The position numbers and the translations under genes were made by a program. 64,000 nucleotides of DNA from contig NZ_BLIN01000005.1 in the NCBI RefSeq assembly GCF_009811555.1, positions 1,116,001 through 1,180,000 on the forward strand, in the 5' to 3' direction. Below are positions 1 to 8,020 of this stretch, one piece after another. Below the pieces are notes generated by a model, which had not been told where the DNA came from, did not search any database, and worked only from the letters and a program-made list of their open reading frames with translations. Within the stretch, counting starts at the first letter, position 1. Each line of letters begins with the position of its first letter. The stretch is from Streptomyces caniferus (GTDB taxonomy: Bacteria; Actinomycetota; Actinomycetes; Streptomycetales; Streptomycetaceae).

Positions 1-1444
1 ACGCCGGGTCATAGCCGTGGTGGTGCAGCTTGTAGTGCTCGGCTCCGTAGGCCCCGTCGTTGAGGACGACCACGACGAGCGGCAGCCGCTGCCGCACCGC
101 CGTCGTGAACTCCGACAGGTGCATCATGAAGCCGCCGTCGCCGACGGCGGCGATCACCGGCCGGCCGGCGCCGGCCGCCGCGGCGCCGATCGCCCCGGCC
201 AGGCCGAGCCCGATCGAGCCGAAGCCGCCCATGACGGTGAAGTGCAGCGGGTCCGCCACCCGCAGGTAGGGCCAGACGCCCACGTCGAAGCGTCCGATGT
301 CGCTGACGACGGTGCGCTCGGCGGGCAGTACCCGGTCCAGACGGATCATGGCCGTCCGGATGTCGACGGTGTCCGGGCCGCCGCGGTCGTCGACGTCGTC
401 CTCCGGCGCATACCCGGCCAGCTTCCCGGCGACCCGCTGCGCCCAGGCGCTGTTGGCCGCGGTGATGCCGGCCTGCTCCAGCAGCGTGTTCATGACCTCG
501 GCCGTCCGGCGGGCGTCCCCGGCGACGGGGGCGTCGGCGGGGGTGTAGGAGCCGAACCGGGCGGGGTCGGTGTCCACGTGCACGACCTTCTTGCCGCGGA
601 ACAGGTCACCGTTGAGCGCGGTCCACATGTTGAGGCTGGCCCCGAACGCGACCACACAGTCGGCCTCGGCGATGACGGTGCCCGCCGCGCTGTGCGCGAG
701 CGAGCCGAAGATGCCGATGTCGCGGGGGTGGCCGGCGAACAGTTCCTTGCCGAGCACCGTGGTGGCCAGCGCCGCGCCGGTACGGTCGGCCAGTTCGACC
801 AGGGCGTCCCGCGCGCCGCCGGCGGCCGCGCCGTACCCGGCGAGGACCAGCGGCCGTTTGGCCGAGCCGATCAGGCCCAGCGCGCCGTCCAGCGCCTCGG
901 CCCCGGGGGCCGCCAGGGAACCCGGCGCCACGGGGAGGGCGACCGGTGCTTGCTCACCCGCTTCGGCCTGCATGAGGGCGATCGGGATGTTGAGCACGAC
1001 GGGCCGCTGCTCGGCCACGATGCGCTGCACGGCCCGGTTCAGGTCCGCCACGAGGGACGCGGCCCCGTGGACGCGCTCGTATCCCGCCCCCGCCGCGGTC
1101 GTGACCGCGGCGATGTCGAACTGGTGGAAGTGCGTGGGCACCGGCGGCGGGTCTCCCGTGATCAGCAGGACCCGGCTCCGGCTGCGGACCCCTTCCACCA
1201 GCGCGGTCAGGGTGTTGGTGAACGCCGGTCCGTGCGTCACGGACGCGACGCCGACGCCGCCGGACATCCGGGCGTAGCCGTCGGCCATGGCGACGGCTCC
1301 CGCCTCGTGGGCGACCGCCACGAAGCGTCCGCCCGCATCGGCGAACGCGGGCAGGTAGAGCAGGTTGGCATTGCCCATCAGCCCGAAGACGGTGTCGACA
1401 CCGTGTGCGGCCAGGGCGTCGGCGAGCGCGTGGAAAACCTTCAT
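1..1444 (-). CDS. Thiamine diphosphate-dependent decarboxylase/synthase, partial (C-terminus outside window)
   Basis: About 480 residues of a ThDP enzyme of the acetolactate synthase / benzoylformate decarboxylase / oxalyl-CoA decarboxylase superfamily; the C-terminus lies left of the window. Seen: the N-terminal Pyr domain with the activating glutamate (VAHEAGAVAMADGYAR, Glu about 47), a central Rossmann-like domain, and the start of the PP domain with the ThDP/Mg motif GDGG (about residue 432) followed about 26 residues later by the Asn of VLNDGAYG. The ATG overlaps the stop of the upstream CoA transferase (ATGA at 1441-1444), so the two are probably translationally coupled. Known of the family: decarboxylation of 2-oxo acids or acyl-CoAs with C-C ligation or release. 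Pairing with a CoA transferase recalls the oxalyl-CoA decarboxylase/formyl-CoA transferase pair, but the substrate cannot be read from sequence. Family call secure, substrate open. Confidence 0.85.
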   Translation of the reverse strand, partial: MKVFHALADALAAHGVDTVFGLMGNANLLYLPAFADAGGRFVAVAHEAGAVAMADGYARMSGGVGVASVTHGPAFTNTLTALVEGVRSRSRVLLITGDPPPVPTHFHQFDIAAVTTAAGAGYERVHGAASLVADLNRAVQRIVAEQRPVVLNIPIALMQAEAGEQAPVALPVAPGSLAAPGAEALDGALGLIGSAKRPLVLAGYGAAAGGARDALVELADRTGAALATTVLGKELFAGHPRDIGIFGSLAHSAAGTVIAEADCVVAFGASLNMWTALNGDLFRGKKVVHVDTDPARFGSYTPADAPVAGDARRTAEVMNTLLEQAGITAANSAWAQRVAGKLAGYAPEDDVDDRGGPDTVDIRTAMIRLDRVLPAERTVVSDIGRFDVGVWPYLRVADPLHFTVMGGFGSIGLGLAGAIGAAAAGAGRPVIAAVGDGGFMMHLSEFTTAVRQRLPLVVVVLNDGAYGAEHYKLHHHGYDPA

Positions 1445-3468
1445 CGCTGTCCTTCGGTCGGGGCGGGCGGAAGCCATCTGGGGTCGTTCTGGTCGGTCGG
1501 CGCGGACGAGAGCGGCGGGCCCTCCCGAACCAGCGAACGCAGGTGGTTGCCGGTGACGAGCACGGTGGTGTCCGCGCAGCTCTGGGTGAGGACCATGTGC
1601 CGGGCGCGGACCTGCGGATGGCGCACCGCGCGGGTCAGGTCGTGCAGGGGTGCGGCGGGCACGCCGGCCGCGGCCGCCGCGTCGAGTACGGCGGTGACGG
1701 GGCCGTCGGTCCGGGGCAACGGCCGGTCCGTGTCGAGGAGCACGGTGCCGTCCGGGGTCTCGACGAGCTGCGGGGCCGGTGCGGGTTCGTCGTCGTACCA
1801 GCGGTCCTGCGTGGCCCACACGGCGCTGTCGAACAGCGCGACATCGGCGGCGCATCCGTGTCCGGTGCGCAGGCGGACGTAGGTGGAGACGACGGCGGCG
1901 GCAGCGGCCAGGTAGGCACCGAGGACGTCGGCGCTGGACACCGGTGTGCGCAACCCGGTTCCGTCACCGCCGACGAGGTGCATGATGCCCGACTCGGCCT
2001 GGATCACGGTGTCGACGCTGCGGTCGGCGGCGGCCAGACCGTGGCCGGTCACCGTGCAGTGCACGGCACCGTGCCGGGACAGCACCTGTGCGGGGGCGAG
2101 GCCCTGCGCGGCGAGCGTGTCGGCGGCGAGGTTGGTGAGCACGATGTCGCAGTCGGCGAGCAACCGGTCGAACGTCTCCCGGTCCCCGGCGTCGGCGAGG
2201 TCGAGCCGGCAGGAGCGCTTGCCGGCGTTGTTGACGTGGTACAGGTAGCCGACCCCGCCCACCCGCTGGGCGAGCCGCCGGGATCCCTCGCCGTGCGGGG
2301 GCTCCACCTTCAGTACGTCGGCGCCGAGTTGGGCCAGCAGCCTGCCCGCGTGCGGCCCGGCCGTGTACGAGCCGATCTCCAGCAGGCGGACGCCCCGCAG
2401 CGGCAGGCCGCCGCGCGGGATCCGCTCCCACAGGAGGCCCTGCCGGGGCATCGGGCCGCCGGTGAGGGCCGGTACCAGCGAGCGCAGGGGGCTGCCCGGC
2501 GCGGCGGACGGCCCGGTGGCCAGGCCGCGCCGCCGGGCGGCGGGCCCGTGACGCACCTCGTCGGGTGCCGCGATCTGCGCGCAGGGAATGCCCGAGGCCC
2601 GGAGGCGGGCCACCACGTCGGCCGCCCGTCGCACCGCGGTCCACTCGCCGAGGAGCTTGTCGAGTTCGTCGGCGTTGCGGACCCGGGCGGCGGTGTCGGC
2701 GAAGCGCGGGTCGTCGACGAGGTCCCCTCGGCCCGTCGCGTCCGCCAGCCGCCGCCACATCGGATCGCCCATCGTGCAGATGACGACGGGGGCGTCCAGG
2801 CACGGGTAGCTGTTCCAGGGGGCCGCCATGCCGTGCCGGTTGCCCGTGCGCCGCGGGGGGCTGCCGGTGAGCGCGACGCTCGGCAGCAGGGTGCTCGTCA
2901 GGGTGAGCAGGCTGTCCAGCTCGGCGATGTCCAGGTAGTCGCCGCCGCCCCCGCGCTCGCGGCCGACCAGCCCGGCCACAACGGCGATCAGGCCGGACAG
3001 GCCGGCCGCGCGGGAGGCCAGGCCCACCACGGAGGTGACCGGGGGATCCCCCTCGGCGCCGGTCGCCATGGTCAGTCCGGCGAGCGCCTGGAGGGTGGCC
3101 TCGGTGGCCGGGGCGTCCCGCAGCGGGCCGGTGAGCCCGAAGGCGCTCAGCCGCACCGTGATCAGATCCGGGTGCCGCCGCAGGAGTTCACGGGGGCTCA
3201 GCCCCAGGTCGGTGAGGTGGGCGTCGCCCTCCCCGTCGCAGACCAGCACATCGGCCGTCTCCAGCAGGCGAGGCGCGCGGTCCCATCCGGCTGCCGGCTC
3301 GGCGGCGGCGTGCAGCCACTGCGCGAACGGTCCGGTGCGGGCGGGTGGTTGCCCCAGAGGGACGACACGGGCGCCGAGATCCGCGAGCAGCCTGCCCAGC
3401 AACGCGGCCGAGGTGCCATGGCCGGCTATGAGCACGTCGGTGCCACGAAGTGGCCCTGCCCCTGTCAT
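1441..3468 (-). CDS. Tandem-domain class III (CaiB/BaiF) CoA transferase
   Basis: A 675-residue protein, about 1.7 times the usual family length, made of two CaiB/BaiF-like halves (about 1-330 and 350-670). The second half starts with the typical G-V-R-L-L-E-I-G motif and LGADVLKVEPP. It keeps an aspartate (SSADVLGAYLAAAAAV) where the family carries the Asp that forms acyl-anhydride intermediates. The corresponding stretch of the first half reads LASRAAGLSGLIAV and has no Asp, so that half is probably structural. Family function: moving CoA between carboxylic acids. The start at 3468 is chosen because GAGGAGG lies 7 bases before the ATG; an upstream in-frame GTG at 3492 lacks a site. First gene of a leftward operon with the ThDP enzyme, divergent from the oxidoreductase/GH3 operon. 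The CoA donor and acceptor are unknown. Confidence 0.85.
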   Translation of the reverse strand: MTGAGPLRGTDVLIAGHGTSAALLGRLLADLGARVVPLGQPPARTGPFAQWLHAAAEPAAGWDRAPRLLETADVLVCDGEGDAHLTDLGLSPRELLRRHPDLITVRLSAFGLTGPLRDAPATEATLQALAGLTMATGAEGDPPVTSVVGLASRAAGLSGLIAVVAGLVGRERGGGGDYLDIAELDSLLTLTSTLLPSVALTGSPPRRTGNRHGMAAPWNSYPCLDAPVVICTMGDPMWRRLADATGRGDLVDDPRFADTAARVRNADELDKLLGEWTAVRRAADVVARLRASGIPCAQIAAPDEVRHGPAARRRGLATGPSAAPGSPLRSLVPALTGGPMPRQGLLWERIPRGGLPLRGVRLLEIGSYTAGPHAGRLLAQLGADVLKVEPPHGEGSRRLAQRVGGVGYLYHVNNAGKRSCRLDLADAGDRETFDRLLADCDIVLTNLAADTLAAQGLAPAQVLSRHGAVHCTVTGHGLAAADRSVDTVIQAESGIMHLVGGDGTGLRTPVSSADVLGAYLAAAAAVVSTYVRLRTGHGCAADVALFDSAVWATQDRWYDDEPAPAPQLVETPDGTVLLDTDRPLPRTDGPVTAVLDAAAAAGVPAAPLHDLTRAVRHPQVRARHMVLTQSCADTTVLVTGNHLRSLVREGPPLSSAPTDQNDPRWLPPAPTEGQR

Positions 3469-3536
3469 CGAATTCCTCCTCGCACACCGCACACCAGCAC
3501 GGGGTGGTGGTTTTCACCGCTGGTCGGTTTTGGATT

Positions 3537-3555
3537 GCGGCCGCCATTCGGCCGC
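3537..3555. repeat. Inverted repeat upstream of CoA transferase operon
   Basis: GCGGCCG - CCATT - CGGCCGC, a perfect 7-bp inverted repeat with a 5-base spacer, about 70 bp upstream of the CoA transferase start. Its position fits an operator, but no binding protein can be assigned. In GC-rich DNA such palindromes also arise by chance. Confidence 0.3.
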
Positions 3556-3743
3556 GGCGGGAATTCCTGTCGGCGCCGCCCGTATGCCGGGGAGCTTTCC
3601 GCCGACGGTTCTCTTTCGCAATTAAAGCCCGCTGGTCCGGACCGGCGTCGACCCTTTGCGTCGAAGACGGCGAAAAATCATCGCTCCGGATTGCCGCGGA
3701 ACCGGTGATTCAGCCTGGGAATTGGACGGCCAAGGAGGTAATA

Positions 3744-3785
3744 ATGGCCAACCTGAGATTTTACGAACTTTTATGTTTGAACTAA
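3744..3785 (+). CDS. 13-residue mini-ORF with TTA codon and near-ideal ribosome binding site
   Basis: Encodes MANLRFYELLCLN. AAGGAGG at 3732-3738 lies 5 bases before the ATG, one of the best Shine-Dalgarno sequences in the window. Codon use is unlike neighbouring genes: it contains AGA, TTT, CTT and a TTA codon, the codon read by the bldA tRNA in Streptomyces. The same frame is open upstream to about 3450, so the peptide could instead be the tail of a longer product, but the ribosome site argues for initiation here. Beyond the TAA the frame stays open for another 33 codons (to about 3887). Possibilities are a regulatory leader peptide, a very short precursor peptide, or chance. I recognise no family. 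Confidence 0.4.
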   Translation: MANLRFYELLCLN

Positions 3786-3990
3786 GCCCAGCTGGCGCAC
3801 AGTTGGCTCGCGATGCAGGTCAACGCGCAGGGGTTCCACTTTTGCCCTTTCGTGCACAGTGATTGTGGTCACATCGGGCTTGATTGACGGGTGTGAATTG
3901 GGGCTGGCAGGCTGACGCGAAGTTGCTTCCCTGAGGTGTCGCAGTAGCGATTACGAAAACCTCAGTAATTCAAAGGGAGGCTCAAGGGGG

Positions 3991-4380
3991 ATGCTTTTGA
4001 GTCGCCCGTCATTGCTGGGCGCCATGATGCTGGAACGCCCAAATTCCGCGTTTATCGCCAAGGCATCCCGCCGTCCGCGCCCTACCGTTCACACGGCTTC
4101 AGGAGGCCGCGATCGCATGAGGGAATTTGCCCGAACCGCCACCGCCCCGTGCCCGATCGGGCAGACGAGATCCGCCGGCGCCCGCGAGGCGCCCGCCCGA
4201 CACCCCACCGCCCGCCCCCCGTCCTTAAGTGACCGCCGCTCCGTCGCTCACCGCATCGCACTCGACTCCGCAGCACGGGCATCGCTCCCGGCAGCCCGGC
4301 CGGCGGCCACCACGGCGGGACCCGCGCCACACGCGGCCGTCCGCGCGGACCGCGCCGTGCACGAGGTGACCGGGGTATGA
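3991..4380 (+). CDS. Doubtful 129-residue ORF overlapping the start of the MDR gene
   Basis: GGGAGG precedes the ATG by about 10 bases, and the stop overlaps the ATG of the next gene (ATGA at 4377-4380), which would allow translational coupling. The predicted product is rich in Arg, Pro and Ala and has no recognisable domain, signal peptide or membrane segment. Its codon pattern becomes Streptomyces-like only in the second half. It may be a leader ORF or simply the untranslated leader of the operon. Kept because of the coupling geometry, at low confidence. Confidence 0.2.
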   Translation: MLLSRPSLLGAMMLERPNSAFIAKASRRPRPTVHTASGGRDRMREFARTATAPCPIGQTRSAGAREAPARHPTARPPSLSDRRSVAHRIALDSAARASLPAARPAATTAGPAPHAAVRADRAVHEVTGV

Positions 4381-5369
4381 AAAAGCCGATGTGGGCCGCC
4401 GTCATCCGGGCCTGGGGCGGCCCCGAGCAGTTGGCCCTGGAGCAAGTGGAACGACCGGCGCCGCCGCCCGGATGGATCACCGTCCGCGTCGAGGCGTGCG
4501 CGCTCAACCACCTCGACATCCATGTGCGCAACGGGCTGCCGGGCGTACGGCTGGAACTCCCGCACGTCTCCGGCGGCGACGTCGTCGGCATCGTCGAGGA
4601 GGCCACCGACGAGGCGGGCGAGCGGCTGCTGGGCAGTCGCGTACTGCTCGACCCGATGATCGGACGCGGCATCCTCGGCGAGCACTACTGGGGCGGGCTC
4701 GCCGAGTACGTCGTGGCGCCCGCGGCCAACGCGATCCCTCTGCCCGCGGGGGCCACCGACCCGGCGCGCTACGCCGCACTGCCGATCGCCTACGGCACGG
4801 CGCAGCGCATGCTCTTCACCCGGGCACGGCTGCAACACGGCGAGAGCGTCCTGCTGTTCGGGGCCACCGGCGGTGTCGGCGTCGCCTGCGCCCAACTCGC
4901 CGTGCGATCCGGGGCCCGGGTCATCGCCTGCTCCGGATCGCCGGCCAAACTCGCCCGGCTGCGCACACTCGGCGTCGCCGAGACGCTCGACGCCGGCGCC
5001 GGGGACATACGGCGCCGGGTCCTCGACCTCACCGACGGCGGCGCCGACGTGGTGGTCGACTACCAGGGCAAGGACACCTGGCCCCTCTCCCTGCGCTCCG
5101 CACGCCGCGAAGGCCGCATCGTGACCTGCGGCGCGACGACCGGCTACGAGGCGATCACCGACCTGCGCTACGTGTGGTCCCGTCAGCTGGACATCCTCGG
5201 CTCCAACGCGTGGCGCCGCGAGGATCTGCACACGGTTGTCGAACTCGTGGCCACCGACGCCCTGGAACCGGCGGTGCACGCCGAGTTCGCCCTGTCCCGT
5301 GCCGGCGAGGCGGTCGCCGAGCTGGAGGAGCGCCGCGCGTTCGGGAAGGTCGTCATCCGTGCGGCGTGA
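4377..5369 (+). CDS. MDR-family zinc-independent alcohol dehydrogenase / quinone oxidoreductase-like
   Basis: A 330-residue medium-chain dehydrogenase/reductase. Residues 1-130 form the GroES-like catalytic domain (CALNHLDIHVRNGLPG motif) and about 145-260 the Rossmann domain with the NAD(P)H motif GATGGVG. The four-cysteine structural zinc cluster is absent, which points to the quinone-oxidoreductase or enoyl-reductase branch acting without zinc, usually NADPH-dependent reduction of an activated double bond or carbonyl. It opens a rightward operon with the GH3 synthetase (39-bp gap), LLM oxidoreductase and FAH-fold protein. The substrate is presumably a pathway intermediate; nothing in the sequence fixes it. 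Confidence 0.85.
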   Translation: MKKPMWAAVIRAWGGPEQLALEQVERPAPPPGWITVRVEACALNHLDIHVRNGLPGVRLELPHVSGGDVVGIVEEATDEAGERLLGSRVLLDPMIGRGILGEHYWGGLAEYVVAPAANAIPLPAGATDPARYAALPIAYGTAQRMLFTRARLQHGESVLLFGATGGVGVACAQLAVRSGARVIACSGSPAKLARLRTLGVAETLDAGAGDIRRRVLDLTDGGADVVVDYQGKDTWPLSLRSARREGRIVTCGATTGYEAITDLRYVWSRQLDILGSNAWRREDLHTVVELVATDALEPAVHAEFALSRAGEAVAELEERRAFGKVVIRAA

Positions 5370-5408
5370 ACCCACTCCTGTTCCGGCACGACCCCGGAGG
5401 AAACGGCT

Positions 5409-7085
5409 TTGGCTATGACGGGCAAGACCGCACACGACCAGGACTTCCTCTCCAGGACGCAGAGCGCGCTGGCGATGCAGCGGAAGATCTGCGCACAACC
5501 CGAGGAAACGGCCGAGCACGTGCTCTGCGACATCCTCGCGGGCTCACGCGACACCGGCTTCGGCCGCGAACACGGCCTGGGCCGGGTCCGCACGCGCCAG
5601 GAGTGGCAGCGCGCCGTGCCCATCCGCCGCTACGACGAGCTGGCCCCCTACGTCGAGCGGCAGCTCACCGGCGAGCGCCGCGTCCTCACCTCCGACGACC
5701 CCTACGCCTTCCTGCGCACCTCGGGCTCGACCGGCCGCGCGAAGCTGGTGCCCACCACCGGACACTGGCGCCGCGCCTATCGCGGGCCGGCGCTGTACGC
5801 GCAGTGGGGCCTGTACTTCGAGCAGATCGGCGCCGAGCGGCTCACCGGCGACGAGGTCCTCGACCTGTCCTGGGAACCCGCCCCCGCACTGGACCAGCTG
5901 CACGGATTCCCCGTCTACGGCATCACCGAGCGTCCTGTGCCGGACGACCCGGAGGACTGGAATCCGCCGTGGCGCGCGGAGAGCTGGTTCCCCCGTGACG
6001 CCGACTCCCCCACCATGGCCGGGCTGCTCTACCGGAAACTCCTGCAGCTCGCCGACCGTGACCTGCGGCTGATCGTCTCCGTGAACCCGTCCAAGATCGT
6101 CCTGCTCGCCGAGGCGCTGAAGGAGAACGGCGAACGCCTGGTCCGGGAGCTGCACGACGGCTGCGGCACGGCCGCGGATCCCGCCCTGGCCCGCAGACTC
6201 GCCGCCGCCTTCGACCGCGCGGACGGCCGGCCGCTGCTCACCGACCTGTGGCCCCGCCTGAGCCTGCTGGTGTGCTGGAACTCCGCCTCCGCGGCGCTGT
6301 ACCGGCCCTGGCTGTCCCGGCTGGCGCCCGGCGTGGCAACGTTGCCGTTCAGCACCACCGGCACCGAGGGAATCGTCACGCTGCCCGTGGACGACCACCC
6401 CTCCGCGGGCCCACTGGCAGTCGACCAGGGGCACTTCGAGTTCGTGCCGTGGGACGAACTCGACGACGGGAGACCACTGCCCGCGGACAGCCCCACCCTC
6501 GGCTACGACGAACTGGAGGCCGGCACCGACTACCGGCTCGTCATGAGCCAGGCCAACGGCCTCTACCGCTACGACGTGGGCGACGTCTACCGCATGGTGG
6601 GCTCGGTCGGCGCGACGCCACGGCTGGAGTTCCTCGGACGTGCCGGCTTCCAGAGCTCGTTCACGGGAGAGAAGCTCACCGAGCCCGACATCCACACCGC
6701 GGTGATCCGCGTCCTCGGCAGCGGGTCGGTCGACCACCCCCACTTCTCCGCCGTCCCGGTCTGGGGCACTCCACCGCACTACGTGGTCGCCATCGAATGG
6801 GCCGGCACTTCCCGCGCCGTGCACACGCAGGACACCGCACACCGCATCGACGCCGTACTCCAGGAAGTCAACGTCGAATACGCGGACAAGCGCCGCAGCG
6901 GACGTCTGCGCCCCCTGCAAGTCCTGCCCCTGGTGCCGGGAGCCTTCCGGACGATCACCGAACGCCGGTTCCGCCAGGGCACCGCCGGCGCCCAGATCAA
7001 GCACCACTGGCTGCAGAAGGACACGGCCTTCCTCGACACGCTGCGCGAACTCGGCCTCGTCCGTGCGCGCCCGACGGAAAAGTGA
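5409..7085 (+). CDS. GH3-family acyl-acid amide synthetase (ANL-type adenylating enzyme)
   Basis: 558 residues, close to plant GH3 proteins (about 570-610). These adenylate a carboxylic acid (auxin, jasmonate, benzoates in plants) and join it to an amino acid through an amide bond. Seen in order: the phosphate-binding motif RTSGSTGRAKLVPTT (about residue 100), FSTTGTEGIVTLP (about 315), the long conserved motif LVMSQANGLYRYDVGDVYR (about 380), and GEKLTE before the C-terminal subdomain. All three GH3 adenylation motifs are present, so activity is likely. Start: TTG at 5409 with GGAGG 8 bases upstream; an ATG two codons later is less well spaced. It sits four bases before the LLM gene. Bacterial GH3 proteins are uncommon and mostly uncharacterised; here one probably amidates or esterifies a cluster metabolite. 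Confidence 0.85.
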   Translation: MAMTGKTAHDQDFLSRTQSALAMQRKICAQPEETAEHVLCDILAGSRDTGFGREHGLGRVRTRQEWQRAVPIRRYDELAPYVERQLTGERRVLTSDDPYAFLRTSGSTGRAKLVPTTGHWRRAYRGPALYAQWGLYFEQIGAERLTGDEVLDLSWEPAPALDQLHGFPVYGITERPVPDDPEDWNPPWRAESWFPRDADSPTMAGLLYRKLLQLADRDLRLIVSVNPSKIVLLAEALKENGERLVRELHDGCGTAADPALARRLAAAFDRADGRPLLTDLWPRLSLLVCWNSASAALYRPWLSRLAPGVATLPFSTTGTEGIVTLPVDDHPSAGPLAVDQGHFEFVPWDELDDGRPLPADSPTLGYDELEAGTDYRLVMSQANGLYRYDVGDVYRMVGSVGATPRLEFLGRAGFQSSFTGEKLTEPDIHTAVIRVLGSGSVDHPHFSAVPVWGTPPHYVVAIEWAGTSRAVHTQDTAHRIDAVLQEVNVEYADKRRSGRLRPLQVLPLVPGAFRTITERRFRQGTAGAQIKHHWLQKDTAFLDTLRELGLVRARPTEK

Positions 7086-7089
7086 CGCC

Positions 7090-8007
7090 ATGCGTATCGG
7101 ATTCGCCGCACCGGTGTCCGGCCCCTGGGCCACGCCGGACACCGCCGTACACGTCGCGCGCAGCGCCGAAGACCTCGGGTACGACTCGCTGTGGACCTAC
7201 CAACGGGTCCTCGGCGCCGCCGACGACTCCTGGGGCGAGGCCAACCGCGGCGTCCACGACCCCCTGGTCACCCTGTCGTTCCTGGCCGCCCACACCACGC
7301 GGATCCGCCTCGGGGTCGCCGTCCTGGTCATGCCGCTGCACACCCCCGCCGTGCTGGCGAAGCAGCTCACCACGCTCGACCTGCTCTCCGGCGGGCGACT
7401 CGACGTGGGCCTCGGCAACGGCTGGGCGGCCGAGGAGTACGCGGCGGCCGGCGTGACCACGACGGGCCTGGGCCGCCGCGCCGACGATTTCCTCGCCTGC
7501 CTGCGGGCCCTGTGGGCCGAGGAGCCCGTGGTGGAACACGACGGCCCCTTCTACCGTGTTCCGCCCTCCCGGTTCGCCCCCGGTCCCGCCCAGTCCCCGC
7601 ACCCACCGCTCCTGCTGGGCGGCAGCGCGCCCGCCGCGCTGCGCCGCGCCGGTCGCCTCTGCGACGGCTGGATCGCGAGCAGCAAGGCCACCCCCGCCGC
7701 CATCCGTGACGCCATCGCCGTCGTACGCGACAGCGCCGAGCAAGCGGGACGCGACCCTGCGACACTCCGTTTCGTCTGCCGTGCTCCGGTGCGGCTCCGC
7801 CCACGACCGGCCCCCGACCAGCCGCTGTTCACCGGCACCGCGGACAAGATCCGGGCCGATCTCGCCGGGCTCGCGGACACCGGGCTCACCGAGATCTTCG
7901 TGGACCCGAACTTCGACCCCGGGATCGGTTCCCCCGACGCGCCGGCCGACGAGGCGGCGAGCCGAGTCGACCTGCTGCTCCGTGAACTGGCCCCCACGAC
8001 CTGGTGA
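7090..8007 (+). CDS. LLM-class (luciferase-like) flavin/F420-dependent oxidoreductase
   Basis: 305 residues with the bacterial luciferase-like TIM barrel: RIGFAAPVSGP at the N-terminus, SAEDLGYDSLWTYQR, GVAVLVMPLHTPAVLAKQL, and the conserved SGGRLDVGLGNGW motif typical of F420- or FMN-dependent members. Starts 4 bases after the GH3 stop, so the two are cotranscribed and probably coupled. Known for the family: oxidation or mono-oxygenation of organic substrates with reduced flavin or F420H2. Whether this one uses FMN or F420 cannot be decided by eye, although actinobacterial members of this length often use F420. Confidence 0.85.
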   Translation: MRIGFAAPVSGPWATPDTAVHVARSAEDLGYDSLWTYQRVLGAADDSWGEANRGVHDPLVTLSFLAAHTTRIRLGVAVLVMPLHTPAVLAKQLTTLDLLSGGRLDVGLGNGWAAEEYAAAGVTTTGLGRRADDFLACLRALWAEEPVVEHDGPFYRVPPSRFAPGPAQSPHPPLLLGGSAPAALRRAGRLCDGWIASSKATPAAIRDAIAVVRDSAEQAGRDPATLRFVCRAPVRLRPRPAPDQPLFTGTADKIRADLAGLADTGLTEIFVDPNFDPGIGSPDAPADEAASRVDLLLRELAPTTW

Positions 8008-8020
8008 GAGGACGAACCCC

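Larger units (their letters stand above)
3469..4376. promoter_or_regulatory. Long divergent intergenic region, partly AT-rich
   Basis: About 0.9 kb between the leftward CoA transferase operon and the rightward MDR/GH3 operon, much longer than normal divergent spacings in this window. It is visibly poorer in GC between about 3600 and 4060 than its surroundings. It contains a 7-bp inverted repeat (3537-3555), a 13-codon ORF with a strong ribosome binding site (3744-3785), and a weak longer ORF (3991-4380). A TTGACG hexamer near 3890 could be part of a rightward promoter, but no convincing -10 box was found. The region probably holds both promoters and any pathway-specific regulation; no regulator gene of the cluster is inside the window. 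Confidence 0.6.

Noticed and set aside
17..1882. A 621-codon rightward open frame and other long rightward frames at the left edge
   Set aside because: Antisense to the ThDP and CoA transferase genes, with Arg/Gly/Ala-biased composition and no domain; typical high-GC antisense shadow.
1..3468. Oxalate degradation operon (oxc/frc)
   Set aside because: ThDP enzyme plus CoA transferase fits superficially, but the CoA transferase is a tandem protein with a degenerate half and the divergent genes do not belong to oxalate catabolism.
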